Shown here: positions 1 through 6,512 of the stretch, piece after piece
Layout: every line of letters begins with the position of its first letter
Numbering within the stretch: position 1 is the first letter of the stretch
Position numbers and translations under genes: made by a program
Assembly (NCBI GenBank): GCA_021199405.1
Contig: JAJQID010000037.1
Span: 1 to 11,401, forward strand
Reading direction: 5' to 3'
Length of the DNA: 11,401 bases
Source of the DNA: Lachnospiraceae bacterium
GTDB lineage: Bacteria > Bacillota > Clostridia > Lachnospirales > Lachnospiraceae
The notes under the pieces: model-generated
What the model was told of the DNA's origin: nothing
Database searches by the model: none
Seen by the model: the letters and a program-made list of their open reading frames with translations, nothing else

Positions 1-378
1 GGGGTAGAGTACCTGGCCGGGAATCCGCAGGTGGAAAAGGTCAATCATCCGTCGCTGCCTGCCGATCCGGATCAGGCGCTGTATCAGAAATATTTCCCTA
101 ACGGCGGGGCCAGTATTTTTACCTTTGAAATCAAAGGCGGGCAGGAGGAAGCCTGGAAGTTTATCGACAGTCTGAAGGTCTTCTCCCTGCTGGCAAATGT
201 GGCGGATGTGAAGAGCCTGGTGATTCACCCGGCGACGACAACCCATTCTCAGCTTTCAAAGGAGGAGCTGCTGGATCAGGGCATCAAACCCAACACGATC
301 CGCCTTTCCATCGGCACAGAGCATATTGACGACATTATCGCGGATCTGGATCAGGCTTTTTTGTCTGTCGGATTGTAG
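1..378 (+). CDS. O-acetylhomoserine sulfhydrylase, C-terminal part (partial)
   Basis: The reading frame is open from base 1 and ends at TAG 376-378, giving about 125 C-terminal residues; the N-terminus and the PLP-binding lysine lie outside the window. The segment SLLANVADVKSLVIHPATTT, followed by HSQLS, then GIKPNTIRLSIGTEHIDDII, is the typical end of the Cys/Met-metabolism PLP enzymes of the MetY type. These make homocysteine from O-acetylhomoserine and sulfide in the cytoplasm. A cystathionine gamma-synthase or lyase is possible, but the wording around SLLANVADVKSL fits MetY better. No hairpin terminator is visible straight after the stop. The gene appears unrelated to the phenolic locus further right. 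Confidence 0.9.
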   Translation, partial: GVEYLAGNPQVEKVNHPSLPADPDQALYQKYFPNGGASIFTFEIKGGQEEAWKFIDSLKVFSLLANVADVKSLVIHPATTTHSQLSKEELLDQGIKPNTIRLSIGTEHIDDIIADLDQAFLSVGL

Positions 379-402
379 GAAAAATAAACAAAAAATGCCC
401 TG

Positions 403-431
403 TTGAAAAAAATTCCCCAAAATTGTACAAT
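403..431 (+). promoter_or_regulatory. Sigma-A type promoter of the nitroreductase gene
   Basis: TTGAAA at 403-408 and TACAAT at 426-431 are separated by exactly 17 bases, a near-consensus housekeeping promoter. The -10 box lies inside a perfect 10-base palindrome, ATTGTACAAT (422-431). CTGTTGAA (400-407) is nearly complementary to TTCAAACAG (439-447), so the -35 region is also part of a loose inverted repeat, a possible operator. Transcription would start near 438, leaving a leader of about 65 bases. Confidence 0.65.
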
Positions 432-502
432 CAAACCATTCAAACAGAGGGGAATCTTCTTATGGAGACGCTCTGAAAATAAAAAATACGGGGGAATCGG
501 CA

Positions 503-1024
503 ATGGAATTAGTAGAAGGCATACTGAACAGGAGAAGTATTCGTAAATTTACGGACAGGCATATAACAGAGGAGGAACTTCATACGATACTCCGCGCGGC
601 GATGGCCGGACCTACCTGCGCGAATACGCGTGACTGGAGTTTTCTTGTTGTGCGGGACAAAGCGATGCTGGACAAAATGGCGGACGCCAACGGCAGGCCT
701 GCGGAGCCTCTCCGCCACTGTGACGTCGGAATTCTGATACTTGGCGATCTGGATCGTGCATTTGCGCGGGCGAAGGAGTACTGGGTGATTGACGGTGCGA
801 TTGCAGGGCAAAATATGATACTTGCGGCCGAGGGGCTTGGCATTGGTTCTGTGTGGCTTGGCACCTGGCCGCAGATGGAGCGCGTGGAGAACCAGAGAAA
901 GCTCTTCTCTTTACCGGACACGGTAATCCCGCACTCCGTCATCGCGTTCGGATACCCTGCGGAAGAAAAAAGTGGCGGGCACCCGGATTATGAAGAGAGT
1001 CAGGTGCATTTCGGGCAATGGTGA
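503..1024 (+). CDS. Nitroreductase family protein (FMN-dependent)
   Basis: This 173-residue cytoplasmic protein belongs to the short nitroreductase family, FMN enzymes that use NAD(P)H to reduce nitro groups, quinones or flavins. The N-terminal RRSIRKFTDRHITEEEL (residues 10-26) is the family's FMN-phosphate-binding opening. AAMAGPTCANTRDWSFLVV (about 32-50) and the later GIGSVWLGTWP and FGYPAEEK segments also match the fold. The ATG at 503 follows a GGGGGAA stretch (490-496), a fair ribosome binding site. It stands alone, between its own promoter and a terminator. The natural substrate cannot be told from sequence; a role in reducing quinones made from polyphenols is possible but unproven. 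Confidence 0.85.
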   Translation: MELVEGILNRRSIRKFTDRHITEEELHTILRAAMAGPTCANTRDWSFLVVRDKAMLDKMADANGRPAEPLRHCDVGILILGDLDRAFARAKEYWVIDGAIAGQNMILAAEGLGIGSVWLGTWPQMERVENQRKLFSLPDTVIPHSVIAFGYPAEEKSGGHPDYEESQVHFGQW

Positions 1025-1047
1025 TCAGGTAAATCTGCAAAATATGG

Positions 1048-1075
1048 AAAAACGGCGCCTTTCAGCACCGTTTTT
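1048..1075. terminator. Bidirectional intrinsic terminator between convergent genes
   Basis: AAAAACGG (1048-1055) pairs with CCGTTTTT (1068-1075), with two further GC pairs inside after one mismatch. The T-runs on both strands let it end transcription of the nitroreductase gene (plus) and the MBL hydrolase gene (minus). The stop codon of the hydrolase (1062-1064) lies in the loop. Confidence 0.7.
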
Positions 1076-1886
1076 CTTCTATATAAAGGATGTTCCCCTG
1101 CCTGCCGTCCAGACGTGCGTGTGTCCTGGGATCAACGGGTCGGGCACTGAGTACCGGAATTTCCCGGAAATTTGCGGGCTGTTTCGCGTCACAGCCATTC
1201 AGGATATCCAGGCAGCAGGAAATACAGTTATCTAAAAGCTCCTTTGGGGATTCGCAGGTTCCGTGATTGCGGATAATGCGGTCATATCGAGATTCATAGG
1301 TTTTGATGTGCTCCAGCACCTTCAGGTAGGCGGAGATGGGGCTGCTGGAGGGAAAGCACATCAGCACCTCCAGGCCGCAGCCGTCGCCGAAGAGCATTAT
1401 CCTCTCTTCCCGAATCAGGATCATGGTCATGCCGGGGGTGTGCCCTGGCGCAGCCACAGCCTCTAAGGTGATGCTGCCCAGGTCGAAAAGCTGTCCGTCC
1501 GACAGCGGCAGAAAGGGCGCAGTGCGGATGGGATTATATTCCTCCACAGGGATATCCTTTGTCAGGTCTGATTCCAGGAATTGTCCCCGACGCTTTTCGA
1601 TGCTGCTGTGCTCGGCGTAGACCTCCAGATCCAGAGGGCTCATATACACCTCGTCCCAGAGAGCCGCGGCGTTGGCATGGTCGATATGGCCGTGGGTCAG
1701 GACGACGAAGGTGGGTTTGTCAGTCAGTGTTTCCACATATTCTCTGAGATTGCCCAGGCCGTGGCCGGTGTCAATGACGCAGGCTTTTTCCTCTCCCTCC
1801 ACCAGATAAAGGGCCACTCCCAGAATGTCATAGATACGGGTGGTGTGATCAGTCAGCCTTTCGCTTCTGAAATATTGGCGGTTCAT
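1062..1886 (-). CDS. MBL-fold metallo-hydrolase, last gene of the tannase-PTS operon
   Basis: This 274-residue protein has the full metallo-beta-lactamase fold signature: THGHIDH (His65, His67, Asp69, His70), GHTPG (His149), Asp168 in FGDG and His208 in RNHG. These residues would bind two metal ions, usually zinc, in a hydrolase active site. No signal peptide is seen, so it should be cytoplasmic. Family members include lactonases, thioesterases and glyoxalase II-like enzymes, and the sequence alone does not choose between them. Its ATG overlaps the TGA of the upstream PTS IIA gene by four bases (ATGA, 1883-1886), which suggests translational coupling and membership in the esterase-PTS operon. 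A second ester- or lactone-cleaving step on the imported compound is plausible inference. Confidence 0.85.
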   Translation of the reverse strand: MNRQYFRSERLTDHTTRIYDILGVALYLVEGEEKACVIDTGHGLGNLREYVETLTDKPTFVVLTHGHIDHANAAALWDEVYMSPLDLEVYAEHSSIEKRRGQFLESDLTKDIPVEEYNPIRTAPFLPLSDGQLFDLGSITLEAVAAPGHTPGMTMILIREERIMLFGDGCGLEVLMCFPSSSPISAYLKVLEHIKTYESRYDRIIRNHGTCESPKELLDNCISCCLDILNGCDAKQPANFREIPVLSARPVDPRTHARLDGRQGNILYIEEKRC

Positions 1887-2299
1887 TCGTCCTCGTCTCC
1901 CTCATCAGCCTGACGTGTGTTTAAAAGCAGAAGCTGGCTACGGGCCTCCTGCACACATTCCTCAATGTAATCCGCTGTCAGTTCCTCCTCATCCGTCAGC
2001 AGAAGCTGCATGGCCAGAGGCACATTGACGCCGGAGAGCAGGAAGACATGCTCATTCATATAGGGGAAAAACTTCTGGTTGACGCTGCCGCTCATCAGAT
2101 CAGTCATGACCACAACCGTGTCCGTGGAGTCAAACTGTGAGAAAAGTTCCGCCACCACTGCAGCCAGATCCTCGTCGCCGGCCTCGTTCATGTAGGCAGA
2201 GACGTCGTAGATCGGGTCATCTGATTTGGTGAGAAATTCCATGGTATCCTTCAGGCCGGAGGCCATGCTGTGGTGGGTCGCAAATACGTATCGTTTCAT
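1883..2299 (-). CDS. PTS mannose-family subunit IIA
   Basis: This single-domain IIA protein of 138 residues carries phosphate from HPr to the matching IIB. The start MKRYVFATHHSMASGL places the phospho-accepting histidine at His9, in the THG-like position of the EIIA-Man family (here THH). VVVMTDLMSGSVNQKF is the conserved segment after the third strand. The frame stays open upstream to an ATG at 2338, but the ATG at 2299 is chosen because AGGAGA lies ten bases before it and the protein then starts at the family's first strand. It lies 168 bases after the IID gene, with a hairpin in the gap, and overlaps the MBL gene by four bases. Confidence 0.88.
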   Translation of the reverse strand: MKRYVFATHHSMASGLKDTMEFLTKSDDPIYDVSAYMNEAGDEDLAAVVAELFSQFDSTDTVVVMTDLMSGSVNQKFFPYMNEHVFLLSGVNVPLAMQLLLTDEEELTADYIEECVQEARSQLLLLNTRQADEGDEDE

Positions 2300-2359
2300 G
2301 ATGGTAAATTCTCCTGTCCGTTTTGTAAAAAATTTCAAAAGTAAAGAATTTATAAATGT

Positions 2360-2395
2360 GAGCTCCCGGCACGAGAGGAATTGGGCCGGGAGCTC
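2360..2395 (-). other. Strong intercistronic hairpin between IID and IIA
   Basis: GAGCTCCCGGC (2360-2370) and GCCGGGAGCTC (2385-2395) form a perfect 11-base GC-rich stem with a 14-base loop. Neither side is followed by a proper T-run, so it is a poor intrinsic terminator. It more likely acts as an mRNA-stability or partial attenuation element that sets IIA and MBL expression relative to the membrane subunits. The nearby short repeats of TCCATG (around 2409, 2433 and 2451) have no clear role. Confidence 0.6.
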
Positions 2396-2467
2396 TTAAA
2401 AGTATTGTCCATGATTTGACTGACGGTATTATCCATGTATTCCTGAGCCGTCCATGAACAGCTGCTT

Positions 2468-3265
2468 TTATGCAAGTATACCTGTCGCGGCGCCGATCAT
2501 GGCGATTACGATGATGCCAAGAATGATCCAGGTCAGGTTGACCTTCTTCTTGATCAGCTTATATACTCCCCAGGTTGCGAAGATGGGAAGAATGCAGGGG
2601 AAGATGCTGTCCAGCACGCCGGTCTGCAGATCCAGAACCACATCTCCAAAGCTGAAGCTGATCCCCAGGTTAATGCTGACAGTCGTGGCGATCAGGAAAC
2701 CTACCACGGTAAGGCCGAGGACGGAAGCTGCCTCTGTTAGGGCGTTTAAGGTGTTGCTTAAGGAAGTAATCAGCCTGGCACCCATGTTGTAGCCTAGATC
2801 CCAGAGGAAGAACTTGCAGACAAAGATCACCAGGTTGGCCAGCACATACAGCGCCAGGCCGAAGGGATTGCCTTCCTGCCCCATGTACGCGGCGATGGAG
2901 CCAAACACAGTGGGGATCAGAGCCCACATGATGGTGTCGCCGATGCCGGAGATGGAGCCCATTAAGCTGACTTTCATATCGTTGACAGTGTTCAGGGAGT
3001 CGATGCCCTCTTTGTCCTCCACGGCCAGGGTCATACCTAAGAGGATGGAGCCCATGGGCGGGTTGATATTAAAGTACCGGAACTGGTTTTTCAGGGACTT
3101 TTTGTAATCCTCATCATTGGGATACATTTTGCGCAGAGCCTTCATCTGGGAGAATACGCAGGTGGTAGCCATCTGATTTTCATAGTTGAAGGTGGAGGAG
3201 CCAAGCAGCCAGCGGCGTGCGCATTGATTGAGGTCTTTTTTGGTTAATACAGGTTCTTTACTCAT
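2468..3265 (-). CDS. PTS mannose/fructose/sorbose-family membrane subunit IID
   Basis: This 265-residue protein is the IID part of the membrane channel of a mannose-family PTS. The N-terminal region shows the family pattern STFNYENQ (about residues 24-31), then KKSLKNQFRYFNINPPMGSI and the loop SLMGSISGIGDTIMWALIPT (about 105-124). Hydrophobic spans follow, with the last near the C-terminus (WIILGIIVIAMIGAATGI). Its start overlaps the end of the IIC gene by eight bases (3258-3265), so the two are probably translated together, as usual for a IIC-IID pair that forms one complex. Sugar specificity of this family cannot be read from the sequence. Confidence 0.92.
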   Translation of the reverse strand: MSKEPVLTKKDLNQCARRWLLGSSTFNYENQMATTCVFSQMKALRKMYPNDEDYKKSLKNQFRYFNINPPMGSILLGMTLAVEDKEGIDSLNTVNDMKVSLMGSISGIGDTIMWALIPTVFGSIAAYMGQEGNPFGLALYVLANLVIFVCKFFLWDLGYNMGARLITSLSNTLNALTEAASVLGLTVVGFLIATTVSINLGISFSFGDVVLDLQTGVLDSIFPCILPIFATWGVYKLIKKKVNLTWIILGIIVIAMIGAATGILA

Positions 3266-4052
3266 CTTCCAACTCTCCTATCTCCGGGTTACCGGCTGTG
3301 GCATAAGCAGGAGCAGCGGCCTGCTTTTTGTATACTTCATAGGCCCAGACGCCGCCGATGATGGCAACGGGAATAACGCCGCTCATCAGGCTGCCAAGTC
3401 CGAAGTAGGTGGCCAGAACGAAGCCCAGCATAACGCAGCCGAACCACTTTTTGGCGGGCATGTAGTTGAGCAGGAGCGCCATACCTACGACAGGAAGGGC
3501 AGCGCCGGCGATGGAAAGTCCTCCGGTGAACCAGGCGGGCATTACATCCAGAATAAAGTTGACGGCGCTTATGCCTACCGCACAGTAGATGGCGGTGGGA
3601 AGTGCGGTTGCAAGACCCATCATGATGGGGGAGATCAGAATGATTTTTTCCATGGCTCCGAATTTCCCTTCATCGCAGTATTTCTCTGCTTTGCGGGCAA
3701 TAAAGCCGTTCAGAATTTTGACGATGACGTCCAGCTGGACATACAGCATTGCCACGGCTACGCCGATGGTCAGTCCGGATTCTAAGTCCGCGTTGCTGGA
3801 AATGGCTACCGCGGTACCCAGAATGGCGGCCAGGCCGTAGTTGGGAACGGAGGAACCTCCGATGGCGGCTACGCCCAGGCTCATCAGCTGGCAGGAAGCG
3901 CCGATGGCAAGGCCTGTCTGCCAGTCGCCCATGGCCAGGCCGGCCAGGAAACCGAACACGATGTGGTTTGAGGGAACGATCTGTGTGCCGAACGCGTCAA
4001 ACCCCTGGAAAAATGCGATCAAAATGATCAGGATAGCTTGAAATGCAGTCAT
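3258..4052 (-). CDS. PTS mannose/sorbose-family membrane subunit IIC
   Basis: This 264-residue polytopic membrane protein is the IIC (channel) subunit. Seen features are the hydrophobic start MTAFQAILIILIAFFQGFDA, the conserved GFLAGLAMGDWQTGLAIGA (about 34-52), GVAAIGGSSVPN (about 60-71) and a run of further hydrophobic spans. The C-terminal tail is acidic and hydrophilic. GGAG lies eight bases before the ATG at 4052. IIC and IID together carry the substrate across the membrane while IIB phosphorylates it. It sits between IIB (gap 129 bases, containing a long hairpin) and IID (overlap of eight bases). Confidence 0.92.
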   Translation of the reverse strand: MTAFQAILIILIAFFQGFDAFGTQIVPSNHIVFGFLAGLAMGDWQTGLAIGASCQLMSLGVAAIGGSSVPNYGLAAILGTAVAISSNADLESGLTIGVAVAMLYVQLDVIVKILNGFIARKAEKYCDEGKFGAMEKIILISPIMMGLATALPTAIYCAVGISAVNFILDVMPAWFTGGLSIAGAALPVVGMALLLNYMPAKKWFGCVMLGFVLATYFGLGSLMSGVIPVAIIGGVWAYEVYKKQAAAPAYATAGNPEIGELEDE

Positions 4053-4127
4053 TGTTTTGACTCCTTTCGTAAAATAAAGGTTGTATCATAAAATCCGCCG
4101 CGCGGTTATGACTGATGGATTGCGCAG

Positions 4128-4175
4128 AGAGACATTTTTCTTTTTTTGGTGAAATATGTGCAGAAAGATGTCTCT
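4128..4175 (-). other. Intercistronic hairpin between IIB and IIC
   Basis: Bases 4128-4141 (AGAGACATTTTTCT) pair with 4162-4175 (AGAAAGATGTCTCT) over 14 positions, one of them a G-U pair, closing a 20-base loop. It starts seven bases after the IIB stop on the minus strand, and no T-run follows, so it is probably an mRNA-processing or 3'-end-protecting structure rather than a full terminator. Confidence 0.6.
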
Positions 4176-4181
4176 GGGCAG

Positions 4182-4673
4182 TTATACGTTAGAGATATAT
4201 TGGCTGAGCCTTTCTTCTTTGTCCTTTGGCACATACTGTACCGTGATGGTCGCTCCGGCCGCGGCCAGCGCCTGATAAACAGGTTCCTGGGCTTTTGTGA
4301 CAAAGGCTCTGCGACTGACCTGTACAGCTTCCACTCCCTCTTCAGGCGCCGTGGTGCCGCCCAGGACAATGCGGGGGATTTTCTCACCCTGGTCGACCAG
4401 ATGCTTTAAAATCTCCGGATTCTGCACAATGACAAATACGGTCTGATTATTGTATTTGCCGGCGGCGAAGTTGGCGTAGGCGGTCTGTTCCGTGATGATG
4501 GAGAGGGCGCAGCCCGCCGGTTTTCCCATCTGCATACCGCTCTTTAGCAGAGGGTCGGAGGCGATGTGGTCGTCGATGACCATGACGCGCTGAGCTCCGA
4601 TGAAGGGCGCCCACTGTGTCGCTACAATTCCGTGCAGCAGACGGTTATCGATTCTGGCTGAAATAATGCTCAT
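4182..4673 (-). CDS. PTS mannose/sorbose-family subunit IIB
   Basis: This cytoplasmic protein of 163 residues takes phosphate from IIA and passes it to the substrate during transport. The N-terminal ARIDNRLLHGIVATQW (residues 6-21) is the signature of the family, with phospho-accepting His14. VMVIDDHIASDPLLKSGMQM and the C-terminal YVPKDKEERLS are also typical. AAGGAGA lies just before the ATG at 4673. IIB and IIA are separate genes here, not a fused IIAB, as in several sorbose- and fructose-type members. It is the first PTS gene downstream of the esterase, after a 109-base gap that holds a hairpin. Confidence 0.92.
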   Translation of the reverse strand: MSIISARIDNRLLHGIVATQWAPFIGAQRVMVIDDHIASDPLLKSGMQMGKPAGCALSIITEQTAYANFAAGKYNNQTVFVIVQNPEILKHLVDQGEKIPRIVLGGTTAPEEGVEAVQVSRRAFVTKAQEPVYQALAAAGATITVQYVPKDKEERLSQYISNV

Positions 4674-4694
4674 AATGTTTTCTCCTTTTTATCT

Positions 4695-4733
4695 TTTGGA
4701 AATGGCTTCAGGAGCCTTTCGCGGCATTCCAAA
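4695..4733 (-). other. Intercistronic hairpin between esterase and IIB genes
   Basis: TTTGGAAATG (4695-4704) pairs with CATTCCAAA (4725-4733) with a single bulged base. An alternative smaller stem, GGCT/AGCC, lies at 4704-4716. It has no T-run in the direction of the operon, so it is likely a stability or attenuation element. Support is weaker than for the other two operon hairpins. Confidence 0.4.
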
Positions 4734-4782
4734 GCCCTGTTTCCTTTATTTTTAACGGTTATTGAGGTTGACGATATTCATA

Positions 4783-6207
4783 TCAGCACACGCTGTCCAC
4801 CCAGGCGGCAAATTCTCCGGGATAGTCAGCGTTGCAGTGTCCCAATCCCCATACCAGGGCGTAATCGGCGTCAATTCCAGCGGACTGAAGTGCCAGATAC
4901 AGGGAGTAGGAGATGGAAAAAGAGGTATCCGCGTCCTTAGAGCCAAGACGGATTCGATAGTGAGGCGCGATATCGCTTTTTCGCTCGGGGCTCAGAATAT
5001 AATACAGCGGGTTAAAGTGTTGGGCTCTGTCAAGCATTTCCGTAGAAATTCCCCATTTTTCCGGTAAAGAACCTTCTGACGCTGCTGTATTTGGAAGGTC
5101 ATCCTGCAAACGTCCGAAGAGCTCCGCGGTGGCGGCGCTGAAATGCTCTCTGAGATTGTCCACAGTGCCAAACTCCTGATTTTCAAAGGTTTCCAGGTTC
5201 AGTCCGTCAAAGGCCGGGCAGGGCTTCATGCGTCCGATGAAGACGCGCACATATTTATCCAGGTCTGTGATCACCGCCTTTTCTCCATCCCAGCAGATCA
5301 GGTCCGTGCCGGCGTTTAACTCCTCCACCAGCTGGTCTGCCCAGCGGACGTTGCGCTTCAGAAATTTTGTCAGCGACTGGGAAACCTTCTCCATCAGTCC
5401 GGTGTAAAAGTTGCCGCTTCGCCCGTTCGCCCCAAGCTCCGCTCCAAGGGACAGGGAGTTGATATAGGCGGGGTAGGCTTCAGCCAGGCCTGTGCTGAAG
5501 GTCCGGCAAAAGTCATCCATGGCGACCGGAAGCTCCTTCGCACTGCGGGTGCTGACTGCCTTTGCCTGAAACATCCATTCATAGGCCAGATCCGCGTGAT
5601 CCAGGTCGGTGATCGGACAGTAACACTGGGCGGCATATATGTCGTCTCTTTCATCCATCTCCGCACCGATTTCCTCCAGATAAGGAAGAAAATATTCACT
5701 GTTTCCGGTGGCTCCCAGAAGGGAGCTCATGGCTCCTCCCGCGCTGGTTCCCACGCTGACAATCCTGTCATAATTTCCGGGAAGCTCATTCTGATGCTTT
5801 CGCAGCCATCGGACGCCGGCCTTCAGATCCACCAGAGCCATCGGTGCTTTTCCGCTGGGGCTGCCGTTTTCGTCCACACTCTGCCGTCCTCTTGCGCCGA
5901 TGCTGACCAGAACAAAGCCATTTGCCACAAATTCCTTATTTCGGTCGATCAGTCCGGCAGGCCTGCACTCGGAGTAGCCGCCGATATCGTTATAAAGAAT
6001 GACCGGCACAGTTTTTGCGGTGTAGGAAACGTCGGGGCGGGGAGAGTTCGTATTGTTAAAATCAATCTGCCCGTCTGGTTTCATATAGCAGGCTGGCACG
6101 TAAATGTGCATGGCCTGCAGGTCGGGGTTGACCGGCGCCTGGCAGTACGAAATGTCCTCGGCGACGTAGCAGTCCGGATCGGGGAGATATTTCCATTCAG
6201 GTTTCAT
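4783..6207 (-). CDS. Intracellular tannase-family alpha/beta hydrolase (galloyl esterase)
   Basis: This 474-residue protein resembles bacterial tannase of the Lactobacillus plantarum TanB type (about 469 residues), which hydrolyses gallate esters. The nucleophile is Ser155 in GTSAGGAMSS; Asp425 and His457 complete the triad. From memory of the L. plantarum structure, Lys343, Glu357 and Asp421 hold the galloyl hydroxyls. The equivalents here are Lys328 (GRMKPCPAFD), Glu342 (the same 14 residues further on) and Asp427 (KDADTSF), so the aromatic pocket seems kept. Other shared blocks are LVDLKAGVRWL, YCPITDLDHADLAYEW and the C-terminal region before DSVC. No signal peptide is seen, so the ester must enter the cell first. 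AAAGGAGA precedes the ATG at 6207. It is the first gene of the PTS operon. A related feruloyl or other hydroxybenzoyl esterase is the main alternative. Confidence 0.87.
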   Translation of the reverse strand: MKPEWKYLPDPDCYVAEDISYCQAPVNPDLQAMHIYVPACYMKPDGQIDFNNTNSPRPDVSYTAKTVPVILYNDIGGYSECRPAGLIDRNKEFVANGFVLVSIGARGRQSVDENGSPSGKAPMALVDLKAGVRWLRKHQNELPGNYDRIVSVGTSAGGAMSSLLGATGNSEYFLPYLEEIGAEMDERDDIYAAQCYCPITDLDHADLAYEWMFQAKAVSTRSAKELPVAMDDFCRTFSTGLAEAYPAYINSLSLGAELGANGRSGNFYTGLMEKVSQSLTKFLKRNVRWADQLVEELNAGTDLICWDGEKAVITDLDKYVRVFIGRMKPCPAFDGLNLETFENQEFGTVDNLREHFSAATAELFGRLQDDLPNTAASEGSLPEKWGISTEMLDRAQHFNPLYYILSPERKSDIAPHYRIRLGSKDADTSFSISYSLYLALQSAGIDADYALVWGLGHCNADYPGEFAAWVDSVC

Positions 6208-6263
6208 GAGCGGTTTCTCCTTTGATTTAAATGAATGAAATAGTTATTTAAAATGATTCTTGA

Positions 6264-6282
6264 TGTATAAACTATTTATACA
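6264..6282. promoter_or_regulatory. Putative operator palindrome over the esterase operon start site
   Basis: TGTATAAA (6264-6271), three bases CTA, then TTTATACA (6275-6282): perfect eight-base arms. On the minus strand it begins three bases after the likely -10 box, so it would cover the transcription start of the esterase-PTS operon, the usual place for a repressor site. The RpiR protein encoded next door is the natural candidate to bind it. Confidence 0.5.
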
Positions 6283-6284
6283 CC

Positions 6285-6313
6285 ATTATAAATTATTTGT
6301 AAATAATATGAAA
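6285..6313 (-). promoter_or_regulatory. Likely promoter of the esterase-PTS operon
   Basis: On the minus strand a perfect TATAAT -10 box lies at 6290-6285. The sequence 17 bases upstream (6313-6308) reads TTTCAT, a weak -35 box, which would suit an activated or inducible promoter. The spacer contains a second palindrome, ATTATTT-GT-AAATAAT (6292-6307). Transcription would start near 6278, about 70 bases before the esterase ATG. Confidence 0.42.
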
Positions 6314-6368
6314 TATACAAAATAGAGGTGACTTTTTACAGCATATTTCACAATAAAATACTTCAATT

Positions 6369-6423
6369 TTGCCAGTAAAAAAGACGAATAAAATATTTAA
6401 TATTCATAAAAGAATGGAATATT
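6369..6423 (+). promoter_or_regulatory. Possible rpiR promoter with downstream inverted repeat
   Basis: TTGCCA (6369-6374) is followed after 17 bases by AATATT (6392-6397), a four-of-six match to a -10 box. Just downstream, AATATTC (6399-6405) and GAATATT (6417-6423) form an inverted repeat with an 11-base spacer, so a repressor could sit over the start site. An alternative promoter is TTGATT (6445-6450) with TATGCT (6468-6473). I cannot decide between them. Confidence 0.28.
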
Positions 6424-6512
6424 CAAAAAAACCGGTAAAATTTCTTGATTTTTTTTTGCTTCGGTTATATGCTGAAACAGACGAGTTATAACGGCGATGA
6501 AGGAGGAATCAC

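Larger units (their letters stand above)
6208..6512. promoter_or_regulatory. Divergent control region between esterase-PTS operon and rpiR-lpd genes
   Basis: This 305-base gene-free stretch is strongly AT-rich, unlike the genes on either side. It must hold the promoters for both divergent units. It carries several inverted repeats: 6264-6282, 6292-6307, 6309-6316 with 6343-6350, and 6399-6423. A run of nine T lies at 6449-6457. TGAAATA occurs at 6236-6242 and 6309-6315 and in reverse at 6344-6350. No open reading frame of note is seen inside it. Confidence 0.75.

Noticed and set aside
462..476. Four-codon leader ORF (METL) before the nitroreductase gene
   Set aside because: AGAGGGG lies before the ATG, but so short a frame is expected by chance and no attenuator structure is seen with it.
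2300..2338. 13-residue N-terminal extension of PTS IIA
   Set aside because: AGGAGA precedes the ATG at 2299 and the family starts at the MKRYVFATH strand.
2350..2436. 28-codon ORF on the minus strand in the IID-IIA gap
   Set aside because: It has an AGGA before its ATG, but it runs through the perfect hairpin and the translation is low-complexity; the hairpin explains the sequence better.
5596..6225. 209-codon plus-strand frame across the esterase gene
   Set aside because: Antisense to the esterase, no family features, and it lacks a credible ribosome site; the esterase frame carries all the catalytic motifs.
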